Shown: positions 25,034 through 33,958, counted from the first letter of the stretch. The stretch is 64,000 nucleotides of DNA from Butyricicoccus faecihominis (GCF_024462775.1 NZ_JANGCE010000009.1:1-64000); one strand, 5' to 3'. Numbers and translations are program-made. The notes: generated by a model not told the origin, from the letters alone.

Positions 25034-27241
25034 TTAAAGCGTCAGCTGCTTATCCGGCAGATCCTCATCCGTCAGCAAAGCTCCAATGGAAGGAATGGAA
25101 CGGCAGCGGTAGCGGCCGTTATCGGTAAGCGCCGCGTCCTCCATGCGGACGGCGCGGGTGACCGTGTGCTTGCCGCGCAGCACCATCGCCTGTACGCCCT
25201 GTGTCGAGCGGCTGGCCTTGATATCCAGCATGCCCGCGCGGAAGGTCAGCGCGCGGTTCGCGGTGGAAAACATGGTGATCTCGGTCGTTTCATCCACCGG
25301 GAAGAAGAACTGAACGGCGGGCGACTTGCCCGAGTACGCGCCCGTCAGGCGGCGGCGGTTGGTCTTGGTTTCAAAGCTGTCGATCGAGAAACGGGCGGCC
25401 TTGCCGTTCTGGAACACGACCGCCATGATCCCCTTGTAATCGCCGGGCTGGAACGCGAACACCGGCGTTTCCCCTTCGTCCATGCCGAGCTTAGAGGCCA
25501 GATAGTCGCCCAGCGCGGAGGCTTTGCAGTCGTCAAAATCATACAGGCGGGCTTTGTAGGCCTGCTGCATGTTGGTCAGGAAGATGATCTCCGCCTTGTT
25601 GGTCGTTTCAGTCTGCCAAACGATCTCATCCCCTTCCTTGAGCTTGTGCTCGCTGCCCATGCGGAAGGATTGAGGCGTAATTTTCTTAAAGTAGCCCTCG
25701 CGCGTCAAGAAGAGCAGCACAGGGTAATCCTCGATGTGTTCGGTCTCGTCGAACACGGGCACGGCTTCGGCGGTGACGAGCTTGGTGCGCCGCTCGGACG
25801 GGTACTTTTTGATCACCTGCTCCAGCTCCGCGACGATGATATTTCGGATCTTCGCCTTGCTGCCCACGATCTCTTCGAGCTTTTTGATCTCTTTTTCAAG
25901 CGCTTCGGTCTCCTGCGTGCGCTTAAGGATATATTCCTTATTGATGTTGCGCAGGCGGATATCCGCGATATACTCGGCCTGAATCTGGTCGATTCCAAAG
26001 CCGATCATCAGGTTCGGGATGACCTCGGCTTCCTCGGCGGTCTCGCGGATGATGCGGATCGCCTTATCGATATCGAGCAGAATCTTGGCAAGGCCGTGCA
26101 GCAGATGCAGCTTGTCCTTCTTCTTGTTCAAATCGAAGTATACGCGGCGGCGCACGCATTCGGTGCGCCACGCCGTCCACTCGTCCAGCACCTGCCGAAC
26201 GCCTAAAACGCGCGGCAAGCCGCCGATCAGCACGTTGAAATTGCAGGAAAAGCTGTCCATGAGCGGCGTCATCTTCATCAGCTTGGCCATCAGCTTATCC
26301 GGGTCGGTGCCGCGCTTGAGATCGATTGCCAGTTTCAGGCCGGAAAGATCGGTCTCGTCGCGGATATCGGCGATTTCGCGCAGCTTGCCCGCCTTGGCCA
26401 GCTCGGCCACCTTGTCGATAATGGCTTCGATCGTGGTCGTATACGGGATCTCGGTGACCTCGATGATATTTTCCTTTTTTTGATATTCCCACTTAGCGCG
26501 CACCTTGAACGAACCGCGGCCGCTCTCATAAATGGCGCGCATTTCGTTTTCATCGTAGATCAGCTCGCCGCCGGTCGAAAAGTCGGGCGCGGGCAAGGTG
26601 GAAAGCAGATCGTGCGCCGGGTCCTTGATACAGGCGATTGCGGTGCGGCACACCTCGGCCAAATTGAAGCCGCAAAAGTTCGACGCCATGCCGACCGCGA
26701 TGCCCGTATTCGCGGAAGCGAGGATGTTCGGGAAGGTCGTCGGCAGCAGCGAAGGCTCCTTCATCGTGCCGTCGTAGTTGTCCACAAAATCAACCGCGTC
26801 GCAATCGATGTCGCGGAACAGCTCGGCGCAGAAAGCGTCCAGCTTTGCTTCGGTGTAACGCGGGGCCGCATAGGCCATATCACGCGAATAGACCTTGCCG
26901 AAGTTGCCCTTGGAATCAACAAAGGGATTTAAAAGCGCTTCGTTGCCGCGCGTCAGGCGCACCATGGTTTCATAGATCGCGCCGTCGCCGTGGGGGTTGA
27001 GCTTCATCGTTTCGCCCACGATGTTGGCGGACTTGGTGCGGTTGCCGTTCAGCAGCCCCTTTTTGTACATCGTGTACAGCAGCTTCCGGTGCGAGGGCTT
27101 GAAGCCGTCGATCTCCGGGATGGCGCGGGACACGATCACGCTCATCGCATAGGGCATATAGTTCTCGCGCAGCGTATCCGTGATGCGCTGCGGCGTGGAC
27201 GGATGCTCTTTATATTCTTTTTTCTCGGGTTTTTTAGCCAT
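25034..27241 (-). CDS. parC: Type IIA topoisomerase subunit A (ParC/GyrA-like)
   Basis: The 735-residue subunit is of the DNA-cleaving kind. It has the winged-helix and tower regions and the active tyrosine Y129 in AAPRYTEAKL. A coiled-coil gate follows, around residues 400-470 (TEALEKEIKKLEEIVGSKAK), with a C-terminal beta-propeller-like half. It is one of the divergent short subunits found in Clostridia beside the housekeeping GyrA, so it is probably the topoisomerase IV A subunit that decatenates chromosomes. The partner ParE-like gene lies upstream on the same strand but is separated by a membrane protein gene and a repeat. ATG 27241 follows AAAGGTG. Confidence 0.88.
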   Translation of the reverse strand: MAKKPEKKEYKEHPSTPQRITDTLRENYMPYAMSVIVSRAIPEIDGFKPSHRKLLYTMYKKGLLNGNRTKSANIVGETMKLNPHGDGAIYETMVRLTRGNEALLNPFVDSKGNFGKVYSRDMAYAAPRYTEAKLDAFCAELFRDIDCDAVDFVDNYDGTMKEPSLLPTTFPNILASANTGIAVGMASNFCGFNLAEVCRTAIACIKDPAHDLLSTLPAPDFSTGGELIYDENEMRAIYESGRGSFKVRAKWEYQKKENIIEVTEIPYTTTIEAIIDKVAELAKAGKLREIADIRDETDLSGLKLAIDLKRGTDPDKLMAKLMKMTPLMDSFSCNFNVLIGGLPRVLGVRQVLDEWTAWRTECVRRRVYFDLNKKKDKLHLLHGLAKILLDIDKAIRIIRETAEEAEVIPNLMIGFGIDQIQAEYIADIRLRNINKEYILKRTQETEALEKEIKKLEEIVGSKAKIRNIIVAELEQVIKKYPSERRTKLVTAEAVPVFDETEHIEDYPVLLFLTREGYFKKITPQSFRMGSEHKLKEGDEIVWQTETTNKAEIIFLTNMQQAYKARLYDFDDCKASALGDYLASKLGMDEGETPVFAFQPGDYKGIMAVVFQNGKAARFSIDSFETKTNRRRLTGAYSGKSPAVQFFFPVDETTEITMFSTANRALTFRAGMLDIKASRSTQGVQAMVLRGKHTVTRAVRMEDAALTDNGRYRCRSIPSIGALLTDEDLPDKQLTL

Positions 27242-27334
27242 TTATTTGTTCACCTTTTCAGCCAGCGGCATATGTGCCGCATGGAAATCTTTATCGAAAG
27301 CAGATTTATGAGGAAGGGTATGGGCGCGCCGCGG

Positions 27335-27511
27335 GGTGACCTCACCAATGTCATTTGGTTAATGATTTTGTCATCCTGAGCGAAGCGAAGGATCTCGCGC
27401 GAACGCGCGGTCCCATCATAAAATCGCGCATTCGCGCGAGATTCTTCGTCACTACGTTCCTCAGAATGACAATGCAATAAAACTTATCTTAACGACATTG
27501 GTGACCTCACC
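27335..27511. repeat. Nested palindromic repeat between parC and the upstream genes
   Basis: The 177-bp element is bounded by GGTGACCTCACCAATGTC (27335-27352) and, almost inverted, GACATTGGTGACCTCACC (27494-27511), the same ends as the 20966 element. The core 27370-27470 is a separate dyad starting GTCATCCTGAGCGAAGCGAA and ending TCAGAATGAC, the family also seen at 31621-31700. Non-coding. Confidence 0.8.
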
Positions 27512-27527
27512 GCGCACGTTAGGTATG

Positions 27528-27908
27528 CTATAAAATTTCCAGCAATATCGCACCCAACCATATGAATACGGCGCATACGCCAAACAATGGGGCAAGGGCG
27601 ATCCACTGCCGCAGCGCTTCCATCAGCGTTAGATCCCGCCGCATTTCTGGCGGACCGGCAAGCAGTTCTTCCTTACTTCTGCGCCACTTGGCGTTTTGCC
27701 AAACGCCGAACAGGTGCTCAAACGTCGCTTTGCCGTTTTGTTTAGCCAACCGCCGGACGATCCCTTGCGGTATCTTTGATAAGATATAAAGCGATACTGC
27801 GCCGCCAATAAAAAATAGCACCGTCGGTTTCCGATAGGACCAGCAAAAAAGCCAAAAGTCCGCCATTGCTAAAATCCAGAACGCGCACACAATTTTGACC
27901 TTCCGCAC
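27528..27908 (-). CDS. Small membrane protein between parE and parC
   Basis: The 126-residue protein has two hydrophobic segments near the N-terminus (residues about 5-45) and one at the C-terminus (about 100-124), with a basic middle. I do not recognise the family. GTG 27908 is chosen because GGAGAG lies 5 nt upstream; the frame is open to 27944 but without a ribosome site. It follows parE by 73 bp and may share its transcript. Confidence 0.5.
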   Translation of the reverse strand: MRKVKIVCAFWILAMADFWLFCWSYRKPTVLFFIGGAVSLYILSKIPQGIVRRLAKQNGKATFEHLFGVWQNAKWRRSKEELLAGPPEMRRDLTLMEALRQWIALAPLFGVCAVFIWLGAILLEIL

Positions 27909-27981
27909 AAAATCTCTCCGTTCCGGGTAAACGCGCCCCAACAACTATCTTCAGACACCCCGCAAAGCATAATGGATCTTC

Positions 27982-29976
27982 TTACGAGATATCGGCCAGC
28001 TCTAAATATAAATATCCGTTTTCCGCGATATATTCCTTGCGGCCCGCGAGGTTGTCGCCGAGCAGCAGGTCGAACATATCGCTGGTCGCCTTGGCTTCCT
28101 CTGGCTCGACGCGGATCAGGCGGCGGGTCTCCGGGTTCATGGTGGTCTCCCACATCATGTCGGCCTCGTTTTCGCCAAGGCCCTTGGAGCGCTGGATGAG
28201 CATCTTTTTGCCTTCCAGCTTTTTGATGATCGCGGCTTTTTCGGTTTCGTCGAACGCGAAATAGCTTTTGCCCTTGCACTCGATCTCATAAAGCGGCGAT
28301 TCCGCGATATAGACAAAGCCCTTTTCGATCAGCGTGGGCGTTAGGCGGTACAGCATGGTCAGAATCAGCGTGCGGATCTGGAAGCCGTCCACGTCCGCAT
28401 CGGTACAGATGATGACTTTATTCCACCGCAGGCTGTTCAGGTCAAAAGCGGAAAGGTCCTTGGAGGCTTTGTTGCGCACCTCTACCCCGCAGCCGAGCAC
28501 CTTTAAAAGATCGGTGATGATATCGTTTTTGAAAATTTTATCGTAATCGGCTTTCAGGCAGTTGAGTATTTTGCCGCGCACCGGCATGATGGCCTGAAAC
28601 TCGCTGTCGCGGCCCTGCTTGACCGAACCGAGCGCCGAATCGCCCTCCACGATGTATATCTCGCGGCGCGCAACGTCCTTGGTGCGGCAGTCGACAAATT
28701 TCTGCACGCGGTTGGCCAGATCAAGGTTGCCGGAAAGCTTTTTCTTGATGTTAAGGCGCGCTTTTTCGGCCTGCTCGCGCGAGCGCTTGTTGATGAGAAT
28801 CTGCTCGGCGATCTTGTCCGCTTCGGCCTTGTTTTCGATAAAATAGATTTCCAGACCCTGCTTTAAAAAGTCGGTCATCGCTTCCTGAATGAATTTATTG
28901 GTGATGGCCTTTTTGGTCTGGTTTTCGTACGAGGTCTGGGTGGAAAAGCAGTTGGTCACCAGCACGAGGCTGTCCGCCACGTCCTGAAAGGTGACCTTGC
29001 TCTCGCTTTTGGTGTACTTGCCGATCTGCTTGATATACCCATCGATCGCGGAAACAAAAGCCGAGCGCACCGCCTTGTCCGGCGCGCCGCCGTGCTCCAG
29101 CCACGAGGAGTTATGATAGTATTCCAGCCGCTGCTCGCTTGGGGAAAAGCAGAACGCGCAGGAAAGCTTCACCTTGTATTCCGGCTTGTCCGCGCGATCG
29201 CGGCCGCGCCTTTCGTTTTCCAGAAACTGCACGGAGGTGAGCGGCGTCCCGCCGGCCAGCTCCTGCACATAGTCGACAATGCCGTTTTGATATAAAAACT
29301 CGCTTGTTTCAAACTTGCCGCCCTGTTGGTCGCGCAGGATGAATTTCAGCTTATTGTTGACCACGGCCTGCCGCTTGAGCGTGTCCTGATAATAATCGAG
29401 CGGCACGCGGATATCGGTGAACACCTCAAGATCGGGCTTCCAGCGAATCTTGGTGCCGGTCCTTTTCGAGGTCGTCTCCTTTTTAATGAAGCCTTCCTTG
29501 GTGCCGGTCTTGTTTTCGCCCTTTTCAAAGTGCAGGCTGTATTCAAAGCCGTCGCGCACGACGGTAGCGTCCATATATTCGGAGGAGTACTGCGTGGCGC
29601 ACGTGCCAAGGCCGTTAAGACCCAGCGAAAACTCATAGTTTTCGCCGGTGTCGTTTTGGTATTTGCCGCCCGCGTACAATTCGCAAAAGATCAGCTCCCA
29701 GTTATAGCGGTTTTCCGCCGCGTTCCACTCCACCGGCATGCCGCGTCCTTGGTCGGCCACCTCGATCGAACCGTCCTCGTACCGGGTCACGGTGATCTCG
29801 CTGCCGTAGCCCTCGCGCGCTTCGTCGATTGAGTTGGAAAGTATTTCAAAAACCGCGTGCTCGCAGCCCTCCAGCCCGTCCGAGCCAAAGATAACGCCCG
29901 GGCGCTTGCGCACGCGATCCGCGCCCTTGAGCGAGGAAATACTTTCGTTTCCGTAATGCTGCTTTGCCTTACTCAT
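27982..29976 (-). CDS. parE: Type IIA topoisomerase subunit B (ParE/GyrB-like)
   Basis: The 664-residue ATPase subunit has a GHKL ATP site (ILSNSIDEAREGYG, DQGRGMPV, GLNGLGTCATQY), a transducer domain, and the TOPRIM motif VEGDSALGSVKQGRDSEFQAIMPVRGK with the catalytic acidic residue, plus the DADVDG metal site. It partners the ParC-like subunit downstream. Its length and divergence match the second topoisomerase set of Clostridia rather than the housekeeping GyrB. ATG 29976 follows TAGGAG at a rather long distance of 12 nt. Confidence 0.88.
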   Translation of the reverse strand: MSKAKQHYGNESISSLKGADRVRKRPGVIFGSDGLEGCEHAVFEILSNSIDEAREGYGSEITVTRYEDGSIEVADQGRGMPVEWNAAENRYNWELIFCELYAGGKYQNDTGENYEFSLGLNGLGTCATQYSSEYMDATVVRDGFEYSLHFEKGENKTGTKEGFIKKETTSKRTGTKIRWKPDLEVFTDIRVPLDYYQDTLKRQAVVNNKLKFILRDQQGGKFETSEFLYQNGIVDYVQELAGGTPLTSVQFLENERRGRDRADKPEYKVKLSCAFCFSPSEQRLEYYHNSSWLEHGGAPDKAVRSAFVSAIDGYIKQIGKYTKSESKVTFQDVADSLVLVTNCFSTQTSYENQTKKAITNKFIQEAMTDFLKQGLEIYFIENKAEADKIAEQILINKRSREQAEKARLNIKKKLSGNLDLANRVQKFVDCRTKDVARREIYIVEGDSALGSVKQGRDSEFQAIMPVRGKILNCLKADYDKIFKNDIITDLLKVLGCGVEVRNKASKDLSAFDLNSLRWNKVIICTDADVDGFQIRTLILTMLYRLTPTLIEKGFVYIAESPLYEIECKGKSYFAFDETEKAAIIKKLEGKKMLIQRSKGLGENEADMMWETTMNPETRRLIRVEPEEAKATSDMFDLLLGDNLAGRKEYIAENGYLYLELADIS

Positions 29977-30006
29977 GCTTTTTTTGCACTCCTATACCCA
30001 AATAAA

Positions 30007-30024
30007 ACCGGCGCTTTCGCCGGT
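30007..30024 (-). terminator. Terminator-like hairpin in the parE leader
   Basis: On the minus strand a 7-bp stem ACCGGCG-AAAG-CGCCGGT is followed by TTTATTT. It lies about 25 nt after the predicted start and before the parE ribosome site, so it could act as an attenuator or stabilise the mRNA. Confidence 0.55.
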
Positions 30025-30054
30025 GTCAAAATTTATACATATTACCACAACTAT

Positions 30055-30083
30055 ATTATATACCACATCTTGCGTTTCGTCAA
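30055..30083 (-). promoter_or_regulatory. Promoter of parE
   Basis: Minus strand TTGACG (30083-30078), 17 bp, TATAAT (30060-30055). Confidence 0.75.
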
Positions 30084-30103
30084 ATTGGATGCACTGCTCT
30101 CGG

Positions 30104-30133
30104 TGTATTTTCTCCCAATTTACGCACAAACTA
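30104..30133 (+). promoter_or_regulatory. Candidate sporulation (sigma-G-like) promoter of spoVAF
   Basis: TGTATT (30104-30109), 17 bp, CAAACTA (30127-30133) resembles the forespore sigma-G pattern CATnnTA more than sigma-A. It lies 31 bp upstream of a gene expected to be under sigma-G. Confidence 0.4.
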
Positions 30134-30164
30134 ACCGTAATTCTCCCTGAAAGGACGAAATGCC

Positions 30165-31568
30165 ATGTCTTCTTTCGATTCCCGGGTGAGCGCGCTGCGG
30201 CAGGCGCTTGCCGTTAACAAAAGCTTTGACCTGCTCGAGCGGCCGGTGCGCTTCGCCGGACGGCGCGCCATGTTCACGCTGATAGACGGCTTTGTCAAGG
30301 ACGAGCTGTTTGAAAAGATCATGGAGTTTTTCTACTCCCTGAAGCAGGACGATCCCTGCTTTGCCGATGAACAGGCCTTTTTAGACCTTGCCGTGCCCTA
30401 CTGCGAAGCCGCGCTGGAACAGGATGAGAGCAAGGTCGTCACCGCCGTGCTCGCCGGGCAGACCGCGCTGCTGATTGAAGGTTTTGCGCAGTACGTGCTG
30501 CTTGATATCCGCACCTATCCCCAGCGCGACACCGCCGAGCCGGAGAAGGACAAGGTTTTTCGCGGTTCGCACGACGGCTTTGTTGAAACCATGGTTTTAA
30601 ACTGTGCACTGATCCGCCGCCGTATACGCTCGCCGCACTTGCGGATGGAGGCTTTCACGCTTGGCGCCGCGAGCAAAACCGACGTGGTGCTCTGCTATAT
30701 GGCCGACCGCGCGGACGACGCGCTTTTGAAAAAGCTGCGCGACCGCCTGACGCGGGACGGACAGCAGGTGGACGCTTTGACCATGAACAGTGAAAGCTTG
30801 GCCGAGCTGCTGCTGCCCCATAAATGGTATAACCCGTTCCCCCGCTTCAAATACACCGAAAGGCCGGACGCCGCCGCCGCGCAGGTGCTCGAGGGCGACG
30901 TTGTCCTTCTGGTGGACAACTCCCCCGCCGCCATGACGCTGCCGACCTCTATTTTCGACATCATGGAGGAGGCGAACGACTATTATTTCCCGCCGCTGAC
31001 CGGCTCTTACTTGCGGCTGACGCGCTTTCTCGTGCTGCTGCTGATGCTGCTGGTCACGCCGCTTTGGCTGCTGGTCAACCAAAATCCCACATGGCTGCCG
31101 GAGGGGCTTGCGTTCCTCATTCCCTCCGAGCCGCCCGCGGTGCCGCTTTTCTGGCAGCTGATCATTTTAGAACTCGGCATCGACGGGCTCAAGCTCGCCA
31201 CCCTGAACACGCCTTCGATGCTGACGACCTCGCTTTCGGTCATAGCGGGTATCGTGGTGGGCGATTTCGCGGTCAAATCCGGTTGGTTTTCCTCCGAAGC
31301 CATGCTGTATATGGCCTTTGTCGCGTTGGGCGGGTTCAACCAGCCTTCGTTCGAGCTGGGCTATGCGATGAAATTCATGCGCATGGGCTTGCTGATCCTG
31401 ACCGTCACACTGAACGTTTGGGGCTTTTTGCTCGGCCTGCTCGCTATTCTGGTCATCCTGCTCTCGTGCAAAACCTTTTCGGGGCACAGCTATCTGTACC
31501 CCTTGATCCCCTTTAACGGCAAGCTGCTGATGAAAAAGCTGTTTCGCCCCTCGGTCCGCCGCCAATAA
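30165..31568 (+). CDS. spoVAF: Spore germination protein, SpoVAF/GerA family
   Basis: The 467-residue protein has a hydrophilic N-terminal domain (about 1-290) and a C-terminal block of four to five membrane helices, the GerA-A layout. Family patterns include EGDVVLLVDNSPAAMTLPTSIFDIMEEANDYY (in part: LPTSIFDIMEE), LTGSYLRLTRF and LNTPSMLTTSLSVIAG. SpoVAF belongs to the spore inner membrane machinery that acts in germination with the SpoVA channel. No spoVA genes adjoin it here. The start follows GAAAGGACG. Confidence 0.88.
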   Translation: MSSFDSRVSALRQALAVNKSFDLLERPVRFAGRRAMFTLIDGFVKDELFEKIMEFFYSLKQDDPCFADEQAFLDLAVPYCEAALEQDESKVVTAVLAGQTALLIEGFAQYVLLDIRTYPQRDTAEPEKDKVFRGSHDGFVETMVLNCALIRRRIRSPHLRMEAFTLGAASKTDVVLCYMADRADDALLKKLRDRLTRDGQQVDALTMNSESLAELLLPHKWYNPFPRFKYTERPDAAAAQVLEGDVVLLVDNSPAAMTLPTSIFDIMEEANDYYFPPLTGSYLRLTRFLVLLLMLLVTPLWLLVNQNPTWLPEGLAFLIPSEPPAVPLFWQLIILELGIDGLKLATLNTPSMLTTSLSVIAGIVVGDFAVKSGWFSSEAMLYMAFVALGGFNQPSFELGYAMKFMRMGLLILTVTLNVWGFLLGLLAILVILLSCKTFSGHSYLYPLIPFNGKLLMKKLFRPSVRRQ

Positions 31569-31589
31569 AACAAACGCGGGGTTACAAAA

Positions 31590-31734
31590 AAACTGTTGCA
31601 AAATAGAAGAGTAACCAAATGTCATTCTGAACGAAGTGAAGAATCTCGCGCGAACGCGCGTTCGCGCGAGATTCTTCGTCGCTTCGCTCCTCAGAATGAC
31701 AAAATTGGTAGCATTCTTCGCTTTGCAACAGTTT
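31590..31734. repeat. Two-layer palindromic repeat upstream of aroF
   Basis: Outer arms AAACTGTTGCAAA (31590-31602) and its complement (31722-31734) enclose an 80-bp near-perfect palindrome (31621-31700). That palindrome starts GTCATTCTGA and ends TCAGAATGAC, with CGCGCGAACGCG at the centre. The inner unit is shared with 27370-27470. Confidence 0.82.
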
Positions 31735-31786
31735 TCTATTCATTTGTGGGAACTTATTTTACAGCCTTTTCTTTTGCGTTTTTTCG

Positions 31787-31795
31787 TGTTATACT
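31787..31795 (+). promoter_or_regulatory. Extended -10 promoter of aroF
   Basis: TGTTATACT (TATACT at 31790-31795) with a weak TTTTCT at -35, 37 bp before the aroF start. Confidence 0.5.
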
Positions 31796-31831
31796 GGTTC
31801 TGCATTTTATCTGATAAAGGAGTAAACTGAC

Positions 31832-32851
31832 ATGATCGTCGTACTGAAACAGAACCCTGAAAAAACGCGTGTTGACCGGTTGATCCGGCACTTTGAAGAT
31901 ATTGGTCTGAAAATCAACTATTCCGAGGGCGCGAACACCACCATTCTTGGCCTGATGGGCGATACGTCCAGCATCGATGAAAACGATGTGCTGGCCTATG
32001 AAGTAGTCGAGCGGGTACAGCGCGTGACCGAGCCGTTCAAGGCCGTCAACCGCAAGTTCCACCCGGACGATACCGTGCTTGAGGTAGCGGGCCGCAAGAT
32101 CGGCGCGGGCTATTTCAACGTGATGGCGGGCCCGTGCTCGGTCGAGAGCGAGGAGCAGATTCTGGAGGTGGCCGAAAGCGTCAAGCGCGCGGGAGCGTCG
32201 TTTCTGCGCGGCGGCGCGTTCAAGCCGCGCACCTCGCCCTATTCCTTCCAAGGCTTGGAGGACGCGGGCCTGAAGCTGCTGCTGGAAGCCAAACGCCAGA
32301 CCGGCCTGCCCATCGTGACCGAGATCATGAGCGAAAAGCATCTCGATTTATTCGCGGACGTCGATATCATCCAGCTTGGCGCGCGCAACATGCAGAATTT
32401 TATGCTGCTCAAGGAGCTGGGCCGTTCGGATAAGCCGATCCTGCTCAAGCGCGGCCTTTCCGCCACCATGGAGGAGTTCCTGATGGCCGCCGAATACATC
32501 TTCGCCGAAGGCAACCGCAACGTTATCCTGTGCGAGCGCGGCATCCGCACGTTTGAAAACATGATCCGCAACAATTTGGATATCACGGCGGTGCCGCTTG
32601 TCAAAAAGCTCAGCCACCTGCCGATCATCATCGACCCGAGCCATGCGGCCGGACGGCGCGACATGGTGCAGCCGCTTTCCCGCGCGGCAATCGCCGCGGG
32701 CGCGGACGGCCTGATCATCGAAGCGCACAACAACCCGCGCTGCGCGCTGTGCGACGGCGCGCAGTCGCTCGACCTGCCGCAGTTCGACGAGGTCATGGCC
32801 GATATCAAGCGCCGCGCCGAATTTGAAGGCAGAACGTTTATTACCGAATAA
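31832..32851 (+). CDS. aroF: 3-Deoxy-7-phosphoheptulonate synthase (type I-beta, with N-terminal regulatory domain)
   Basis: The 339-residue enzyme condenses PEP and erythrose 4-phosphate, the entry to aromatic synthesis. An N-terminal domain of about 70 residues (MIVVLKQNPEKTRVDRLIRH, ferredoxin/ACT-like) precedes the barrel, as in the Thermotoga-type enzyme, where it mediates feedback inhibition. Barrel signatures are MAGPCSVESEEQ, FLRGGAFKPRTSPYSFQG, LLKRGLSATMEE and IIDPSHAAGRRD. ATG 31832 follows AAGGAG. It stands alone and no other aro genes adjoin it. Confidence 0.95.
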   Translation: MIVVLKQNPEKTRVDRLIRHFEDIGLKINYSEGANTTILGLMGDTSSIDENDVLAYEVVERVQRVTEPFKAVNRKFHPDDTVLEVAGRKIGAGYFNVMAGPCSVESEEQILEVAESVKRAGASFLRGGAFKPRTSPYSFQGLEDAGLKLLLEAKRQTGLPIVTEIMSEKHLDLFADVDIIQLGARNMQNFMLLKELGRSDKPILLKRGLSATMEEFLMAAEYIFAEGNRNVILCERGIRTFENMIRNNLDITAVPLVKKLSHLPIIIDPSHAAGRRDMVQPLSRAAIAAGADGLIIEAHNNPRCALCDGAQSLDLPQFDEVMADIKRRAEFEGRTFITE

Positions 32852-32863
32852 GAACAAAAAGAA

Positions 32864-32895
32864 ACGCCCGCCGCAACCTTCGTTGCGGCGGGCGT
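32864..32895. terminator. Terminator between aroF and the ECF operon
   Basis: A perfect 14-bp GC-rich stem, ACGCCCGCCGCAAC and complement, loop CTTC. The T-tract is on the minus strand (TTTCTTTTTG), so it serves mainly the convergent ECF gene. Confidence 0.85.
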
Positions 32896-32939
32896 TGGGC
32901 TGCCAAAAAAAGAATTTTGACAGTCTGAAAGGCTGGCGG

Positions 32940-33473
32940 CTATCTAGATACACGCAAAAAGGTTAACTGCCGCCGCAGCAGCGTGACCAGCAGCGGCGCA
33001 AAGATCAGCTGCAAAAGGATGCCGGGCAGACCGGTGACGACGCTCGTCAGCACGGAGGCGGGCGCGGCGCACTGCATGCCGAACAACGTGCCGCCGACAA
33101 ACAGCGCCAGCGCGTAAACAATGCGCCCGGCGACCTGCGCGCCGATCAGCGCGGGATAAAGGGGCAGTTTCTTGGCGAGCGCGCCCGATACCGCGCCGTA
33201 GGCCGTCAACTCACAGAGCATGAAGGGCAGCAGCGCCATCGGCGGCATGCCCGAAAGCAGGGCCGAGAGCAGCGGCGTGGCAAGGCCCGCCGCCGCGCCC
33301 CAAGCGGGGCCGAGCAGCAGGCCGCAAATCAGCACGGGCAGATGCATGGGCGAAAAGACAGAACCGGCGGCCCGGCCGCCGATCAGATGAAAGATCTGCG
33401 GCAGCAGCACGCCGACCGCGATGAGCAGGGAAGCCGCGCATAGGCGGCGTGTAAAGTCCTTTTGTTTTACCAT
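32940..33473 (-). CDS. ECF transporter substrate-binding (S) component
   Basis: The 177-residue protein has about six membrane helices and the pattern FSPMHLPVLICGLLLGPAWGAAAGLATPLL seen in the S components of energy-coupling factor transporters (in part: HLPVLICGLLLGP). These bind vitamins or their precursors and share a common ATPase module encoded elsewhere. The substrate cannot be told from sequence. The start overlaps the stop of the kinase gene by 7 bp, so it is the last gene of a three-gene operon with a DUF362 protein and a P-loop kinase. Confidence 0.82.
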   Translation of the reverse strand: MVKQKDFTRRLCAASLLIAVGVLLPQIFHLIGGRAAGSVFSPMHLPVLICGLLLGPAWGAAAGLATPLLSALLSGMPPMALLPFMLCELTAYGAVSGALAKKLPLYPALIGAQVAGRIVYALALFVGGTLFGMQCAAPASVLTSVVTGLPGILLQLIFAPLLVTLLRRQLTFLRVSR

Positions 33474-33958
33474 GTGGGTCGTTCCTCTGTGTTGTCAAAG
33501 ATTTCGGCATGCTCGTCCGCTCCGGGGGGCTCGAATTTCGCGTCCATACGGCCGAGCAACGCGCCTTCGATCAGGTAAACGCGCCGTGTTTCGTGTCGCA
33601 GGCCCTCGTTTCGGCGGGAAAGCCGCGCGAGCCTTGCCGGTTCCGCCGCTTGCACGACCAAAAGCCGCGCGGCAAGGCCGCGCGACGAAAAGTAGGCGCG
33701 CGCCGCGTCCCGTTCGGCGCGCAGCCAAAAGCCATAGTCCAAAACAGCGTCCACGCCCTTTTCCGCAAGCTGCGCGGCGAGAGAAAACAGGTAGGAAAGG
33801 CAGCGCAGGGCGGTTTCATCGTGCCGGGGACCAAGGCAGCCGTCAAACAGGGTGAGCATCAGCTCGTCGCACGAGAGGACGACCGCGCCCTGATCGGCAA
33901 AACGCCGCGCGAGCGCCGTTTTGCCGGCGGCGACGCGGCCGCATAAGATCGTGATCAA
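33467..33958 (-). CDS. P-loop kinase/ATPase of the AAA_33 type
   Basis: The 163-residue protein has a Walker A loop at its very N-terminus (ITILCGRVAAGKTALARRF), an SCDELML motif, and DYGFWLRAERDAARAYF, followed by LLVVQAAEPARLARLSRRN, the layout of zeta-toxin-like small-molecule kinases. The start is TTG 33958, overlapping the TGA of the upstream gene (TTGA), so it depends on coupled translation. The substrate is unknown; linkage to an ECF S component suggests a vitamin or cofactor, by inference. Confidence 0.7.
   Translation of the reverse strand: MITILCGRVAAGKTALARRFADQGAVVLSCDELMLTLFDGCLGPRHDETALRCLSYLFSLAAQLAEKGVDAVLDYGFWLRAERDAARAYFSSRGLAARLLVVQAAEPARLARLSRRNEGLRHETRRVYLIEGALLGRMDAKFEPPGADEHAEIFDNTEERPTW

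Noticed and set aside
24947-26206. 419-codon plus-strand open frame
   Set aside because: Antisense to parC, starting across the bidirectional terminator.
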